From Chloroflexota bacterium (GTDB lineage: Bacteria > Chloroflexota > Dehalococcoidia > Tepidiformales > Tepidiformaceae), in contig JAPOQN010000013.1 in NCBI GenBank assembly GCA_026710655.1, forward strand, positions 62,001 through 126,000: a stretch of DNA of 64,000 nt, read 5' to 3'. Shown here piece after piece: positions 17,021 through 24,709 of the stretch. The position numbers and the translations under genes were made by a program. The notes under the pieces were generated by a model, which ran no database searches, had not been told where the DNA came from, and saw nothing but the letters and a program-made list of their open reading frames with translations. Position 1 is the stretch's first letter. Each line of letters starts with the position of its first letter.

Positions 17021-17883
17021 GCCGTCGCCTCCGTGTAGATGTAGGGGGAGCCCGGCGGCGGCAGCTCGATCGGGTGGCCCACGGCGATGTTGATGTTGTT
17101 CCCCGTGCGCCCCTCCGGCCCCTCCGCGATGAGCTCGACCATGAGCGCCGCCACGTCCTCCGCGCGCATGGCGTTGTTGAGGATGCCCGAGCCCGGGTTC
17201 TGCTCGTGGAAGGTGCGCACCATGTGCGAGTCGGTCGCTCCCATGCAGAGGCCGTTCACGCGGATGCGGTGCTCCTTCAACGCCTTCGACCAGGGAATCG
17301 TGAAGCCGTTGATGCCCCACTTCGAGGCGTCGTACAGGTCCATGTCCGGACCCCCGCCGGTGGGGCGTGGCCCCTGGCCCGTGAAGGGGCAGTTGGGCGT
17401 GTCCTCGTGGGGGCGAAGGTACGGCGTGCCGCACGTGCAGACGTGGTCGCTGGCGATATGGACGATGTTGCCGCCCCCGCCCGCGATCATGTGCGGGATC
17501 ACCGCGCGCCCGAACATGAACACGCTCTTCAGGTTCGTGTTCACGACGAAGTCGTAGTCGTCGAGCGTCTTGTCGAGGTCGTCGGTGGCGGTGCTCGCCC
17601 GCCAGACCCCCGCATTGCTTACGAGCACGTCTACCCCGCCGAAGCGCTCGACGTGCCCGTCGACGACTCGCCGCACGTCCTCCGCCACGCCCACGTCCGC
17701 CACGAACGCCTGCGCCGAACCGCCCGCCTCCTCCAGCGCGGGCACGAGGTCGTTGACTTCCTCGCGCACGTCGCAGACGGTCACGTTCGCCCCCTCGGCC
17801 GCCAGCGCCCGGGCGAAGGCGTTGCCCAGCCCCAGCGCCGCCCCCGTCACGATCGCCGATTGCCCCGGTAAAGATGCAGGCAT
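17017..17883 (-). CDS. SDR family oxidoreductase with Cys-containing insertion in the active-site loop
   Basis: The 288-residue SDR has TGAALGLG, CDVREE, SNAGVWR, a catalytic Ser in VHIASDH and the pair YDASKWG. The segment between Ser and Tyr is about 38 residues instead of about 12, and contains CTCG, a later Cys (DTPNCPF) and a Pro/Gly-rich run. This would form an extra lid or a metal-binding loop at the substrate entrance. It heads a two-gene operon with the next SDR (ATGA overlap). A further SDR group (mycofactocin-linked enzymes) is known for loop insertions, but no mycofactocin gene is seen here. Confidence 0.85.
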   Translation of the reverse strand: MPASLPGQSAIVTGAALGLGNAFARALAAEGANVTVCDVREEVNDLVPALEEAGGSAQAFVADVGVAEDVRRVVDGHVERFGGVDVLVSNAGVWRASTATDDLDKTLDDYDFVVNTNLKSVFMFGRAVIPHMIAGGGGNIVHIASDHVCTCGTPYLRPHEDTPNCPFTGQGPRPTGGGPDMDLYDASKWGINGFTIPWSKALKEHRIRVNGLCMGATDSHMVRTFHEQNPGSGILNNAMRAEDVAALMVELIAEGPEGRTGNNINIAVGHPIELPPPGSPYIYTEATA

Positions 17884-17909
17884 GCTTCCTCCCCCCGTGC
17901 GGTTGTACG

Positions 17910-18464
17910 ATGCGCGCCATGATAGCCAGCCCGCAGGCTTTCCGGAGAGGTTCGTTCCGGCTCCCGCCGCTGCGCGAAGCCGTCGCTCGCCTCTTCGCGC
18001 CGCACCTCGTGATCCGGCGCAGCCTGCGCATCGCCGCGCCGAAGGAGGCCGTCTGGGAGGCGCTCATCGACCTCCCCCGCTGGCCCGTGCGCGACCGCTA
18101 TATCCGCTGGGTCCGCCCCATCGGCGAGCCCCCACCCGCCGACGGCCGCTGGTGGGTGGTTGGGCGTCGTTACCGCGAGCAGGTGCGACGAGGCCCCTTC
18201 TTTCCTGTGTTCAATCTCACCGTCGTCCAGGTTGAAGAAGGCCGCCGCGTCGCCTGGAGCGCACGCTATCTCTGGGTCGATGCCGTCCACGCCTGGGAGG
18301 TCGGGCGCGACGGGAACGGCGCCATCCTTACCAGCATCGAGTCGTTTACCGGCCCGAAAGTCATGATGGCCATCGCCCGCACCGTCTTCCGCCTCTTCGA
18401 TGTCGACCGCATGACCGACCGCCAGCTCGAGTTCATGGCCGGTGATGCAGTGGCTAGTGACTAG
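17910..18464 (+). CDS. SRPBCC (START-like) family protein
   Basis: The 184-residue protein starts at ATG 17910 (a second ATG is two codons on), divergent from the SDR pair. It shows the SRPBCC pattern: a first strand LVIRRSLRIAAPKEAVWEALIDLPRWP, a WWVVGRRYREQV segment, paired strands NLTVVQVEEGRRVAWSARY and VHAWEVGRDGNGAILTSIESFTGP, then the long C-terminal helix MMAIARTVFRLFDVDRMTDRQLE. Such proteins form a deep hydrophobic ligand pocket (polyketide cyclases, coenzyme Q-binding, lipid transfer). The last five codons (AVASD, stop) lie in a TAGTGACTAGTG-type repeat, so the natural C terminus may have been altered by repeat insertion. Confidence 0.72.
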   Translation: MRAMIASPQAFRRGSFRLPPLREAVARLFAPHLVIRRSLRIAAPKEAVWEALIDLPRWPVRDRYIRWVRPIGEPPPADGRWWVVGRRYREQVRRGPFFPVFNLTVVQVEEGRRVAWSARYLWVDAVHAWEVGRDGNGAILTSIESFTGPKVMMAIARTVFRLFDVDRMTDRQLEFMAGDAVASD

Positions 18465-18553
18465 TGAATAGTGGCTGGTTACTAGTGGGTAGCGGCTCGC
18501 TTCGCTCGATTGGCTTGGCGGCGGGGGACCAGTCACTGACCACTAGTCACTAG
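18454..18553. repeat. 13-bp perfect inverted repeat (CTAGTGACTAGTG) between convergent genes
   Basis: Left arm CTAGTGACTAGTG at 18454-18466 and right arm CACTAGTCACTAG at 18541-18553 are perfect reverse complements, separated by 74 bases that hold more copies of the ACTAGTG/CACTAGT word (about 18481 and 18530-18545). The unit sits exactly between the SRPBCC stop and the SnoaL-like stop. AT-rich words like this stand out in high-GC DNA. It may be a bidirectional terminator, a small palindromic mobile repeat, or both. Confidence 0.7.
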
Positions 18554-19084
18554 TCACCGCCCGAACGTGTACGCCGGGTCGTCGCGGTCGCGGCGGCCGT
18601 ACTGCGTGTCCGGCGACTTCTCCCCGCTCCCGCCTACGACCGGGTCGTCGCGCGACCAGTCCAGCACGATCTGGCGCGCGGCGATGCGCCACTCCCCGTC
18701 CCGTCGCTCGAAGCGGTCGATGTAGCGCAGGCCGGCCACGCTGTCGTGGTCGGGCGCCCCGTCCTCGCCGGCGATGCGGTGCCACGCCTGGCAGTAGGTC
18801 TCCGTGTGGGCCACGTCCCCCTCGATCTCGACGTGCATGTTGCCGAGGAAGTGCTGTGTCCCCTCGAACCGAGGCAGGACCTCGTTCAGGTAGACGATGA
18901 ACCCCTCGACATCCCCCTTGTAGCCCCCGTGGTCGTCGTAGGCGTCGGCGTGGTAGACCGTCCGCAGGAGGTCCATGTCGAAGCGGTCGATAGCCCGCGT
19001 GTAGCGCGTCAGCACATGCTTGATGGCGCGCTCGTCGGCGGCGTCGCGGATCGCCTGCTCCATGCCGTTCTCGTCCGCAGTCAT
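18554..19084 (-). CDS. SnoaL-like / NTF2-fold protein
   Basis: The 176-residue protein starts at ATG 19084 behind GGGAGG. It has the SnoaL_4-type pattern: helix AIKHVLTRYTRAIDRFDMDLLRTVYHADAYDDHGGYKG with the conserved Asp/His set, then VLPRFEGTQHFLGNMHVEIEGDVAHTETYCQAWHR, then RYIDRFERRDGEWRIAARQIVLDW. This cone-shaped fold is found in ketosteroid isomerases, dehydratases and the small subunits of ring-hydroxylating dioxygenases, and the family is common in catabolic gene sets. Active-site use cannot be told from sequence. A Ser/Asp-rich C-terminal tail follows the fold. Confidence 0.8.
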   Translation of the reverse strand: MTADENGMEQAIRDAADERAIKHVLTRYTRAIDRFDMDLLRTVYHADAYDDHGGYKGDVEGFIVYLNEVLPRFEGTQHFLGNMHVEIEGDVAHTETYCQAWHRIAGEDGAPDHDSVAGLRYIDRFERRDGEWRIAARQIVLDWSRDDPVVGGSGEKSPDTQYGRRDRDDPAYTFGR

Positions 19085-19171
19085 CGAAGCCTCCCGTGGG
19101 GCGGCGATTCTCGCCCCTGGTCCCCCGCCCCACAACCCCGCCCCCCGTGGCGCCCGTAGTACGCTCGCGCG

Positions 19172-19942
19172 ATGGCCGCCGACCCCTACGCCATCGACGC
19201 CCCCTGCTACGACGCCGTCCACGGCGAGGGCGGCGAGGACCTCGACTTCTGGCTGCCGTTCGTCGCCGAGCACGGCGGCCCCGTCCTCGAGGTCGGGGCG
19301 GGCACGGGCCGCATCGCCCTGCCCCTCGCGCGCGCCGGCCACGCCGTCACCGCCCTCGACCCCTCCCCCGCGATGCTCGCCATCGCCCGCGAACGCGCCT
19401 CCACCGAGGGTCTCCCCCTCACCTTCCTCGAAGGCCGCCTCCCCGGCGCCGGGCTTCCTCCCGCCGCGTTCGCCACGGTCATCCTCCCCAACGATGTCCT
19501 CCTTGCCTGCTCCGCCCCTGGCGAACAAGCCGCCGCCCTGCGCGCCGCCGCCACCGCCCTCGCCCCCCACGGACGCCTCGCCCTCGACGTTGCCGGTCCC
19601 GGCCACTGGCTCGACCCCGAGGGCAACGGCGAGTCCATCCTCGCCTTCTCGGGCGAACTCGAAGGCGAGTCCCTGGCCGTGTGGCACACCCGCCACGACG
19701 ACATCCCCGCACAGACCCGCCGCCTTCGTATTCGCTACGAGCTGACCAGCGCGGACGGCGCCCTTCGGACCACCGCGAGCGAGCACGTTCTGCGCTACGT
19801 AACGCGCACCGAGATCGCGTCCATGCTCGACTCCGCCGGCCTGCGTGTTCTCGATGTCTGGGGCGACTACTCGCTCGGAGCATTGACGAATGCCAGCGAG
19901 CGGCTGATGGTTACCGCCGAACTCGCGGAAAGGAGCAGCTAG
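19172..19942 (+). CDS. Class I SAM-dependent methyltransferase
   Basis: The 256-residue protein has motif I VLEVGAGTGRIALPLA (38-53), the acidic motif II end in VTALDPSPAML (64-74) and a motif IV-like ATVILPNDVLLAC, all typical of Rossmann-type S-adenosylmethionine methyltransferases. The N terminus (YDAVHGEGGEDLDFWLPF) is that of the methyltransferase_25 group. The C-terminal part forms beta strands as in family members that methylate small molecules. Substrate unknown. It is divergent from the SnoaL-like gene and 79 bases upstream of plsX. Confidence 0.82.
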   Translation: MAADPYAIDAPCYDAVHGEGGEDLDFWLPFVAEHGGPVLEVGAGTGRIALPLARAGHAVTALDPSPAMLAIARERASTEGLPLTFLEGRLPGAGLPPAAFATVILPNDVLLACSAPGEQAAALRAAATALAPHGRLALDVAGPGHWLDPEGNGESILAFSGELEGESLAVWHTRHDDIPAQTRRLRIRYELTSADGALRTTASEHVLRYVTRTEIASMLDSAGLRVLDVWGDYSLGALTNASERLMVTAELAERSS

Positions 19943-20021
19943 CCGGGGCGTTCGTGAGCTGGGGAGAGCAGGGGAGCGAGCGCGGGAGGATGCGCACGGA
20001 CGATCGGCGGCGCAGAAGAGT

Positions 20022-21086
20022 ATGGCTCCTCGAGTAGCTGTCGACGCAATGGGTGGGGACCACGGCCCGGCCGAGGTCGTGAAGGGCGCGCTGCTCGCCG
20101 CCAGGCGGCTCGATGTAGAGGTTCTGCTCGTTGGCCGGGAGGAGGAGGTGCGGGCCGAGATCGAGGAGATTCCCGGCAACGTGCATCTTGTCGATGCCCG
20201 CGACATCATCGACATGGCCGACAAGATCGACGCGGTCAAGGCCAAGCCCGAGGCCTCCATCAACGTCGGTATGCAGCTCGTCAAGGATGGCGACGCCGAC
20301 GCCTTCGTGACTGCCGGCAACACCGCCGCCGCCCTCGCCGCCGCCCTGCTCCGCCTCGGGCGCATCCCCGGCATCGCTCGTCCCGGGCTCGGCATGGTCG
20401 TCGCCACCAGCGAGAAGGGCCCCACGATGATCCTCGACGTGGGCGCCAACGCCGACTCCCGCCCCGCCCACCTCGTCCAGTACGCGCACATGGGCGCCGC
20501 CGTCATGGAGCTCTCGCACGGCATTCGCTCGCCCCGCATCGGTCTCGTCTCCATCGGCGAGGAGGACTCCAAGGGCAACCAGCTCATCATCGAGGTGAAC
20601 AGCGCCCTCCGTGCCAGCGGCCTCAATTTCGTCGGGAACATCGAGGCCGGCCAGATTCCCCACCACGTCGCCGATGTCGCGGTGATGGACGGCTTCACCG
20701 GCAACATCTTCATCAAGACCGTCGAGGGCGTGGCCGAGCTCTTCTTCGATGAGCTCAAGCGAGCCGTCCAGAAGACGCCCTGGAACCTCATCGCGGGGAT
20801 GCTCCTCAGGCCCGAGCTGCGCAACGCCCAGCGCCGCCTCGACTACGCCGAATACGGAGGCGCCCAGCTGCTCGGCGTCGATGGCGTCGTCTTCATCTCG
20901 CACGGGCGCTCCGACGCGCGCGCCATCCTCGGCGGCATCCGCGCCGCCGGCGAGGCCGTCCAGAGCGGCGTCCTCGCCCAGATGCACGAGATTGCAGAGC
21001 GCGTCCCCGCCCGTGGCCTCATCGATGCCAGCGCGGCCAACGGCAACGGCGACGCCAACGGCGACGACCAGGACTCGAGCGAATGA
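20022..21086 (+). CDS. plsX: Phosphate acyltransferase PlsX
   Basis: PlsX makes acyl-phosphate from acyl-ACP and phosphate, the first step of phosphatidic acid synthesis in the PlsX/PlsY pathway, at the inner face of the membrane. The 354-residue protein has the standard features: VAVDAMGGDHGP at the N terminus, DAFVTAGNTAAAL (catalytic-site loop), TMILDVGANADSRP, GLVSIGEEDSKGN and the late VDGVVFISHGRSDARAI. The C-terminal 20 residues are Asn/Gly/Asp-rich and dispensable in appearance. The usual fabD/acpP neighbours are not present; its stop overlaps the next small gene by ATGA. Confidence 0.95.
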   Translation: MAPRVAVDAMGGDHGPAEVVKGALLAARRLDVEVLLVGREEEVRAEIEEIPGNVHLVDARDIIDMADKIDAVKAKPEASINVGMQLVKDGDADAFVTAGNTAAALAAALLRLGRIPGIARPGLGMVVATSEKGPTMILDVGANADSRPAHLVQYAHMGAAVMELSHGIRSPRIGLVSIGEEDSKGNQLIIEVNSALRASGLNFVGNIEAGQIPHHVADVAVMDGFTGNIFIKTVEGVAELFFDELKRAVQKTPWNLIAGMLLRPELRNAQRRLDYAEYGGAQLLGVDGVVFISHGRSDARAILGGIRAAGEAVQSGVLAQMHEIAERVPARGLIDASAANGNGDANGDDQDSSE

Positions 21087-21292
21087 GGACCGACTTTTTC
21101 GAGGCCGACGAGTTCACCGGCAGCAAGGGCCAGCACTACGCCACCATCGACTCCGACTACCGCTGGGAGAAGGGCGACGAGGTCTGGCTCAACAGCGAGG
21201 GCGGGCGCTTCAAGCTGCGCATCACCTGGGTTGTCGTGGAGGTCGCCGGCGACGGCACCGTCACCCGCGAGCTGCTCGGCCTGCGCCTCTAG
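21083..21292 (+). CDS. Small conserved-looking protein, 69 aa, coupled to plsX
   Basis: The gene starts inside the plsX stop (ATGA), so translation is coupled. The 69-residue product is acidic and beta-rich in appearance: MRTDFFEADEFTGSKGQHYA, then YRWEKGDEVWLNSEGGRFKLRITWVVVEVAGDGTVTREL. The alternating pattern suggests a small barrel or SH3-like fold. I do not recognise a family. Strong coupling and codon use like the host make it a real gene. Confidence 0.6.
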   Translation: MRTDFFEADEFTGSKGQHYATIDSDYRWEKGDEVWLNSEGGRFKLRITWVVVEVAGDGTVTRELLGLRL

Positions 21293-21301
21293 ACCCTGCC
21301 G

Positions 21302-21778
21302 CTACAGGTCGAGGTAGGCCTGCATTTCGCCTTCGTCGTCCACGCCTGTGGGGATGAACCCCAGCTTCAGGTAGAAGCCTTCCGCGCTGCCATCGCCGTG
21401 ATGCCAGCTCGTGCGGAGCTTGCCGTCGTGCGGTCGCGTCCGCGCGTGGTCGATGAGGAGTTGCATGGCTTGCTCGCCCAACCCCATCCCCTGGAAGCGC
21501 TGGTCGACCATCATCCGCCAGAGGAAGACGTAGCCCGGCTCGCGCGGCTCCGCACGCAGGGTCTCGTCGTGCAGCATCACGAACCCGACCGGCTCCTCGT
21601 CCGCGTAGATCGCCCGGAACCAGGCCGATTCCTCGAAGTGGGCCTGCGCGATCGAGCGCTCGTTCGAGGCCACCAGGTGTTCTTGCGAGGCGCGAACCGA
21701 CAGGGCGAAGATGGCCTCGGAGTTCTCGGGCGTGATCTCGCGCAGCGTGACGTCGGCGTCGCGTGAAACTGTAGCCAT
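21302..21778 (-). CDS. GNAT-family acetyltransferase
   Basis: The 158-residue protein shows VTLREITPENSEAIFALSV at the start, GFVMLHDE as the central strands, FLWRMMVDQRFQGMGLGEQAMQLLIDHAR with the Q-X-X-G-X-G/A acetyl-CoA motif (QGMGLG) and SAEGFYLKLGFIPTG at the end. This matches diamine (spermidine/spermine-type) and small-molecule GNATs more than RimI. The substrate amine is not evident. It lies 9 bases after the queG stop on the same strand and converges with the small plsX-coupled gene. Confidence 0.8.
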   Translation of the reverse strand: MATVSRDADVTLREITPENSEAIFALSVRASQEHLVASNERSIAQAHFEESAWFRAIYADEEPVGFVMLHDETLRAEPREPGYVFLWRMMVDQRFQGMGLGEQAMQLLIDHARTRPHDGKLRTSWHHGDGSAEGFYLKLGFIPTGVDDEGEMQAYLDL

Positions 21779-21787
21779 CCCGTAAGC

Positions 21788-22936
21788 CTATCCCGAGTCC
21801 CCGGGCACGACCGCCAGCGCAGCCTCGACCTCCTCCCGCACCCACCCCTCCCGCTCCACCGCCAGACGCGCCGCCAGCGCCTCCGCCACCGCCCCGTCCC
21901 CGCCGTGCCGCCCCGCGATCTCCCCCAGCGCCCAGGCCGCGTGACCCCGCACCAGCGCCGCCCCGTCCCCGAGCGCCTCCCGCAGCGCCCCCGCGTCGTC
22001 CGGCGACCCCACGTTCCCCAGCGCCACGCAGACGTTCCGCAGGAATCCGTCGCGCGTGGCCCGCTGCACGGCCCGCCCGCGGAACCGCTGGCGGAACGCG
22101 TCGTCGTCGAGCGCCAGCAGCTCGGCCAGCGGCGGGAACGCGTCGTCTGGGGTGGTGGGCGCAAGGTCGGGGTGGCTGGCCGCGTTCGCCGACCCCACCG
22201 GACACGAGTCCAGGCAGTCGTCGCACCCGAAGATCCAGTCGCCGAACTTCGGCCGCAGCTCGCGCGGGATCGGCTCGCGGCTCTCGATCGTGTGGTAGCT
22301 GATGCAGAGCCGCGAGTCGAGCACGCCCCCGTCCGGTGCGATCGCGCCTGTGGGGCAGGCCACGATGCAACGCGTGCAGGAGCCGCACGTCTTCCGTAGC
22401 GGCGCATCCGGCGCGATCTCCAGCGTCGTCGCGATCGCCCCCAGCAGCACCCACGGGCCGAAGCCGGGGGCCAGCAGCATCGTCGACTTGCCCAGCCACC
22501 CCAGCCCCGCCCGCGCGGCCAGCGGCCGCTCCAGCAGCGGCCCGTAGTCGACCGTCGCTCGCGCCTCCCCGCCCAGCTCCTCGCGCACGACGCGCGCCAT
22601 CCGCCGCAACTTCGACTCGAACAGGCGGTGGTAGTCGCGGCCCCGCGCGTACCGTGCGACCTGCCCCCGCGCAGGCCCCTCGGGCCGCTCCGGGTCGGGC
22701 GCGTGCCCGGTGATCGCCAGCAGCACGACCGTCTTCGCCCCCGCCAGGAACGCCTCCGGCTCGGTCGCGCGCTCGATCCACTCGTCTGTCATCCAGTGCA
22801 GGTCGGCCAGGCGGCCTTCCGTCCGCGACTCCAGCGCCGCCGCCCGCGCCCCCTCCAGCGTCCCCGTCCCGGCGAAGCGCACGAGGTCGAAGCCGCCTTC
22901 CCCGGCGAGCTCCTCGATCCGCGCCCGTGCATCCAT
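21788..22936 (-). CDS. queG: Epoxyqueuosine reductase
   Basis: QueG reduces epoxyqueuosine to queuosine in tRNA wobble position 34 using cobalamin and two [4Fe-4S] clusters. The 382-residue protein (ATG 22936, behind GGGGG) has the QueG N-terminal domain with catalytic Asp130 in TVDYGPLLER, cluster motifs CGSCTRCIVACP (Cys184, 187, 190, 194) and CDDCLDSCP (Cys238, 241, 245), plus CISYHTIESR (Cys211), and then HEAT-like helical repeats at about 300-380 that bind tRNA. Domain order fits the long form of the enzyme. Other queuosine genes are not seen here. Divergent from lexA. Confidence 0.93.
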   Translation of the reverse strand: MDARARIEELAGEGGFDLVRFAGTGTLEGARAAALESRTEGRLADLHWMTDEWIERATEPEAFLAGAKTVVLLAITGHAPDPERPEGPARGQVARYARGRDYHRLFESKLRRMARVVREELGGEARATVDYGPLLERPLAARAGLGWLGKSTMLLAPGFGPWVLLGAIATTLEIAPDAPLRKTCGSCTRCIVACPTGAIAPDGGVLDSRLCISYHTIESREPIPRELRPKFGDWIFGCDDCLDSCPVGSANAASHPDLAPTTPDDAFPPLAELLALDDDAFRQRFRGRAVQRATRDGFLRNVCVALGNVGSPDDAGALREALGDGAALVRGHAAWALGEIAGRHGGDGAVAEALAARLAVEREGWVREEVEAALAVVPGDSG

Positions 22937-22993
22937 GCCCCCAGCAAACCGTACCCGCCGCCGCGCCACAACCCCGCGGTGTTCCGAACGCCC

Positions 22994-23041
22994 TTGACGA
23001 TAAATCTCCCCTGTTGTTCAATACGGACGAACATCCGTTCG
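22994..23041 (+). promoter_or_regulatory. lexA promoter with SOS box CGAACATCCGTTCG
   Basis: A perfect palindrome CGAAC-ATCC-GTTCG lies at 23028-23041, 11 bases before the lexA start. This matches the Gram-positive SOS-box consensus CGAAC-N4-GTTCG and differs from the E. coli CTGT-N8-ACAG box. A TTGACG element at 22994-22999 is a fair -35 hexamer; the -10 is weak (TCAATA or CAATAC near 23018-23024). The operator would cover the transcription start, so LexA should repress its own gene until RecA-triggered cleavage. Confidence 0.85.
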
Positions 23042-23052
23042 CGAGGCGAGGC

Positions 23053-23688
23053 ATGAGCGAGCTATCGACCAAGCAGAGCCACATCATGGAATACATCCGC
23101 GACTTCATCGAGGAGAAGGACTACCCCCCTTCCATCCGCGATATCCAGTTCGGTTGCGGCATCAGCAGCACCTCCGTCGTCGACTACAACCTGCGGCGGC
23201 TCGAGGAGAAGGGCCTCCTCCGGCGCGACCGTGAGGTTTCCCGCGGGATCGAGCTGCTCGAAGGCCGCCGGCGTCGCGGCACCGTCGATGTGCCCGTGCT
23301 CGGCGCCATCGCCGCCGGCCAGCCCATCCCCGTCCCCACCAGCGACCGCTGGGCCAGCGACGTCGAGGACACCGTCACCGTCACCGAGGAGATGGTGCGC
23401 GGCCATGACAACGTCTTCGCCCTGCGCGTGAAGGGCACCTCGATGATCGAGGACCTGATCGACGATGGCGACATCGTCTTCCTTGAGCCCGCCACCACCG
23501 CCGACGACGGCGAGAAGGTCGCCGTCTGGCTCGAGGATCGCGGCGAGGTGACGCTCAAGCGCCTCTATCGCGAGCAGGACCGCATCCGCCTCCAGCCCGC
23601 CAACTCCACCATGCCCCCTATCTACGTCGACCCCGAGAACGTTAGGATTCAGGGCCGGTTCATCTCATCTATCCGGCCCAGCGGCTAG
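23053..23688 (+). CDS. lexA: LexA repressor
   Basis: LexA is the self-cleaving repressor of the SOS DNA-damage regulon. The 211-residue protein has an N-terminal winged helix (LSTKQSHIMEYIRDFIEEKDYPPSIRDI with recognition helix SSTSVVDYNLRRLEEKGLLRRD), a cleavage site Ala88-Gly89 in GAIAAGQPI, and the Ser/Lys dyad Ser130 (VKGTSMIED) and Lys169 (EVTLKRLYRE). Spacing matches LexA family members. Its own SOS box lies just upstream (23028-23041), so autoregulation is expected. The start ATG 23053 is chosen because the helix-turn-helix begins immediately after it. Confidence 0.96.
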   Translation: MSELSTKQSHIMEYIRDFIEEKDYPPSIRDIQFGCGISSTSVVDYNLRRLEEKGLLRRDREVSRGIELLEGRRRRGTVDVPVLGAIAAGQPIPVPTSDRWASDVEDTVTVTEEMVRGHDNVFALRVKGTSMIEDLIDDGDIVFLEPATTADDGEKVAVWLEDRGEVTLKRLYREQDRIRLQPANSTMPPIYVDPENVRIQGRFISSIRPSG

Positions 23689-23722
23689 CCCTCCGGCAGG
23701 GTCGCGGGCCAGAGTCTTCGCC

Positions 23723-24706
23723 ATGGCCCAGACCCTCGTCAGCATCCGAGACCTCTCCGTCCGCTACCGCTCGCGCGACGAAGCCGCCTACGCCCTCGAC
23801 CAGGTCTCCTTCGATATCGAGCGCGGCCAGGTCTTCGCCCTCGTCGGCGAGTCCGGCTCCGGCAAGACCACCATCGGCATGTCCATCATCAATCTCCTCC
23901 CCGACGAGGCGGACATCCTCGGCGGCGAGGTCTGGTTCGGCGACCAGAACGTCCTCGACCTCGACGAACGCTCGCTCCGCGAGATCCGCGGCCGCCGCGT
24001 CACCATGATCTTCCAGGACCCCGTGGCCGGGCTGAATCCGGTCATCTCCGTGGGCGACCAGGTCGGCGAGATGCTGACCAACCACCTCAACTGGCGGAAG
24101 AAGGAGGCGAGGGAGGCGGCCATCGAGATCCTCGCCGGCGTGGGACTGGCCGACCCCAAGCGCGTGGCCGAGTCGTACCCGTTCCAGCTCTCGGGCGGCA
24201 TGTGCCAGCGCGTCATGATCGGCATCGCCACGGCCCTCAAGCCCGACCTCATCGTCGCCGACGAACCCACCGCCGCCCTCGACGTCACCGTCCAGGCCCA
24301 GATCCTCCACCAGCTCGACACCCTCCGGCGCGAGCAGGGCACCACCATCCTGCTCATCACCCACGACTTCGGCGTCGTCTCCCAGATCGCCGATGAGGTG
24401 GGGGTCATGTACGCGGGCCACCTCGTCGAGACGGGCACGGTCCGGGACGTGCTCTCCGCGCCCCTCCACCCCTACACCCACGGTCTCCTCGCCGCCCGTC
24501 CCCGCCTCGACTCCGTCGGCCAGGAGCTCTACGCCCTCCCCGGCACCACCCCCGACCTCGACAAGCCTGCCGACCACTGCCCCTTCATCCCCCGCTGTCG
24601 CAAGGCCGTGCAGCAGTGCCGCGACGTCCGTCCGCCCCAGCTCACTCCCGTCCCCGGCCAGTCCAGCCGCCGCGTCGCCTGCTACAACCCCCTCTGGCAG
24701 GGTTGA
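23723..24706 (+). CDS. Peptide/nickel-type ABC transporter ATP-binding protein, DppD/OppD-like
   Basis: The 327-residue ATPase has Walker A GESGSGKTT (42-50), signature LSGGMCQRV (about 161-169), Walker B LIVADEPTAALD (about 181-192) and switch His in LITHDFG. The C-terminal oligopeptide-transporter extension is present: CPFIPRCRKAVQQCRD with three Cys plus a late VACYN Cys, as in OppD/DppD and OppF. The protein would energise an inner-membrane permease pair. No permease or second ATPase (DppF) is adjacent; dppB and dppC are 27 kb away, so this may be a shared component. It is 34 bases after lexA. Confidence 0.88.
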   Translation: MAQTLVSIRDLSVRYRSRDEAAYALDQVSFDIERGQVFALVGESGSGKTTIGMSIINLLPDEADILGGEVWFGDQNVLDLDERSLREIRGRRVTMIFQDPVAGLNPVISVGDQVGEMLTNHLNWRKKEAREAAIEILAGVGLADPKRVAESYPFQLSGGMCQRVMIGIATALKPDLIVADEPTAALDVTVQAQILHQLDTLRREQGTTILLITHDFGVVSQIADEVGVMYAGHLVETGTVRDVLSAPLHPYTHGLLAARPRLDSVGQELYALPGTTPDLDKPADHCPFIPRCRKAVQQCRDVRPPQLTPVPGQSSRRVACYNPLWQG

Positions 24707-24709
24707 GGG

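Noticed and set aside
18554-20824. A 756-codon minus-strand open frame reaching into plsX
   Set aside because: Only the last 176 codons are the SnoaL-like gene; the rest is antisense to the methyltransferase and plsX.
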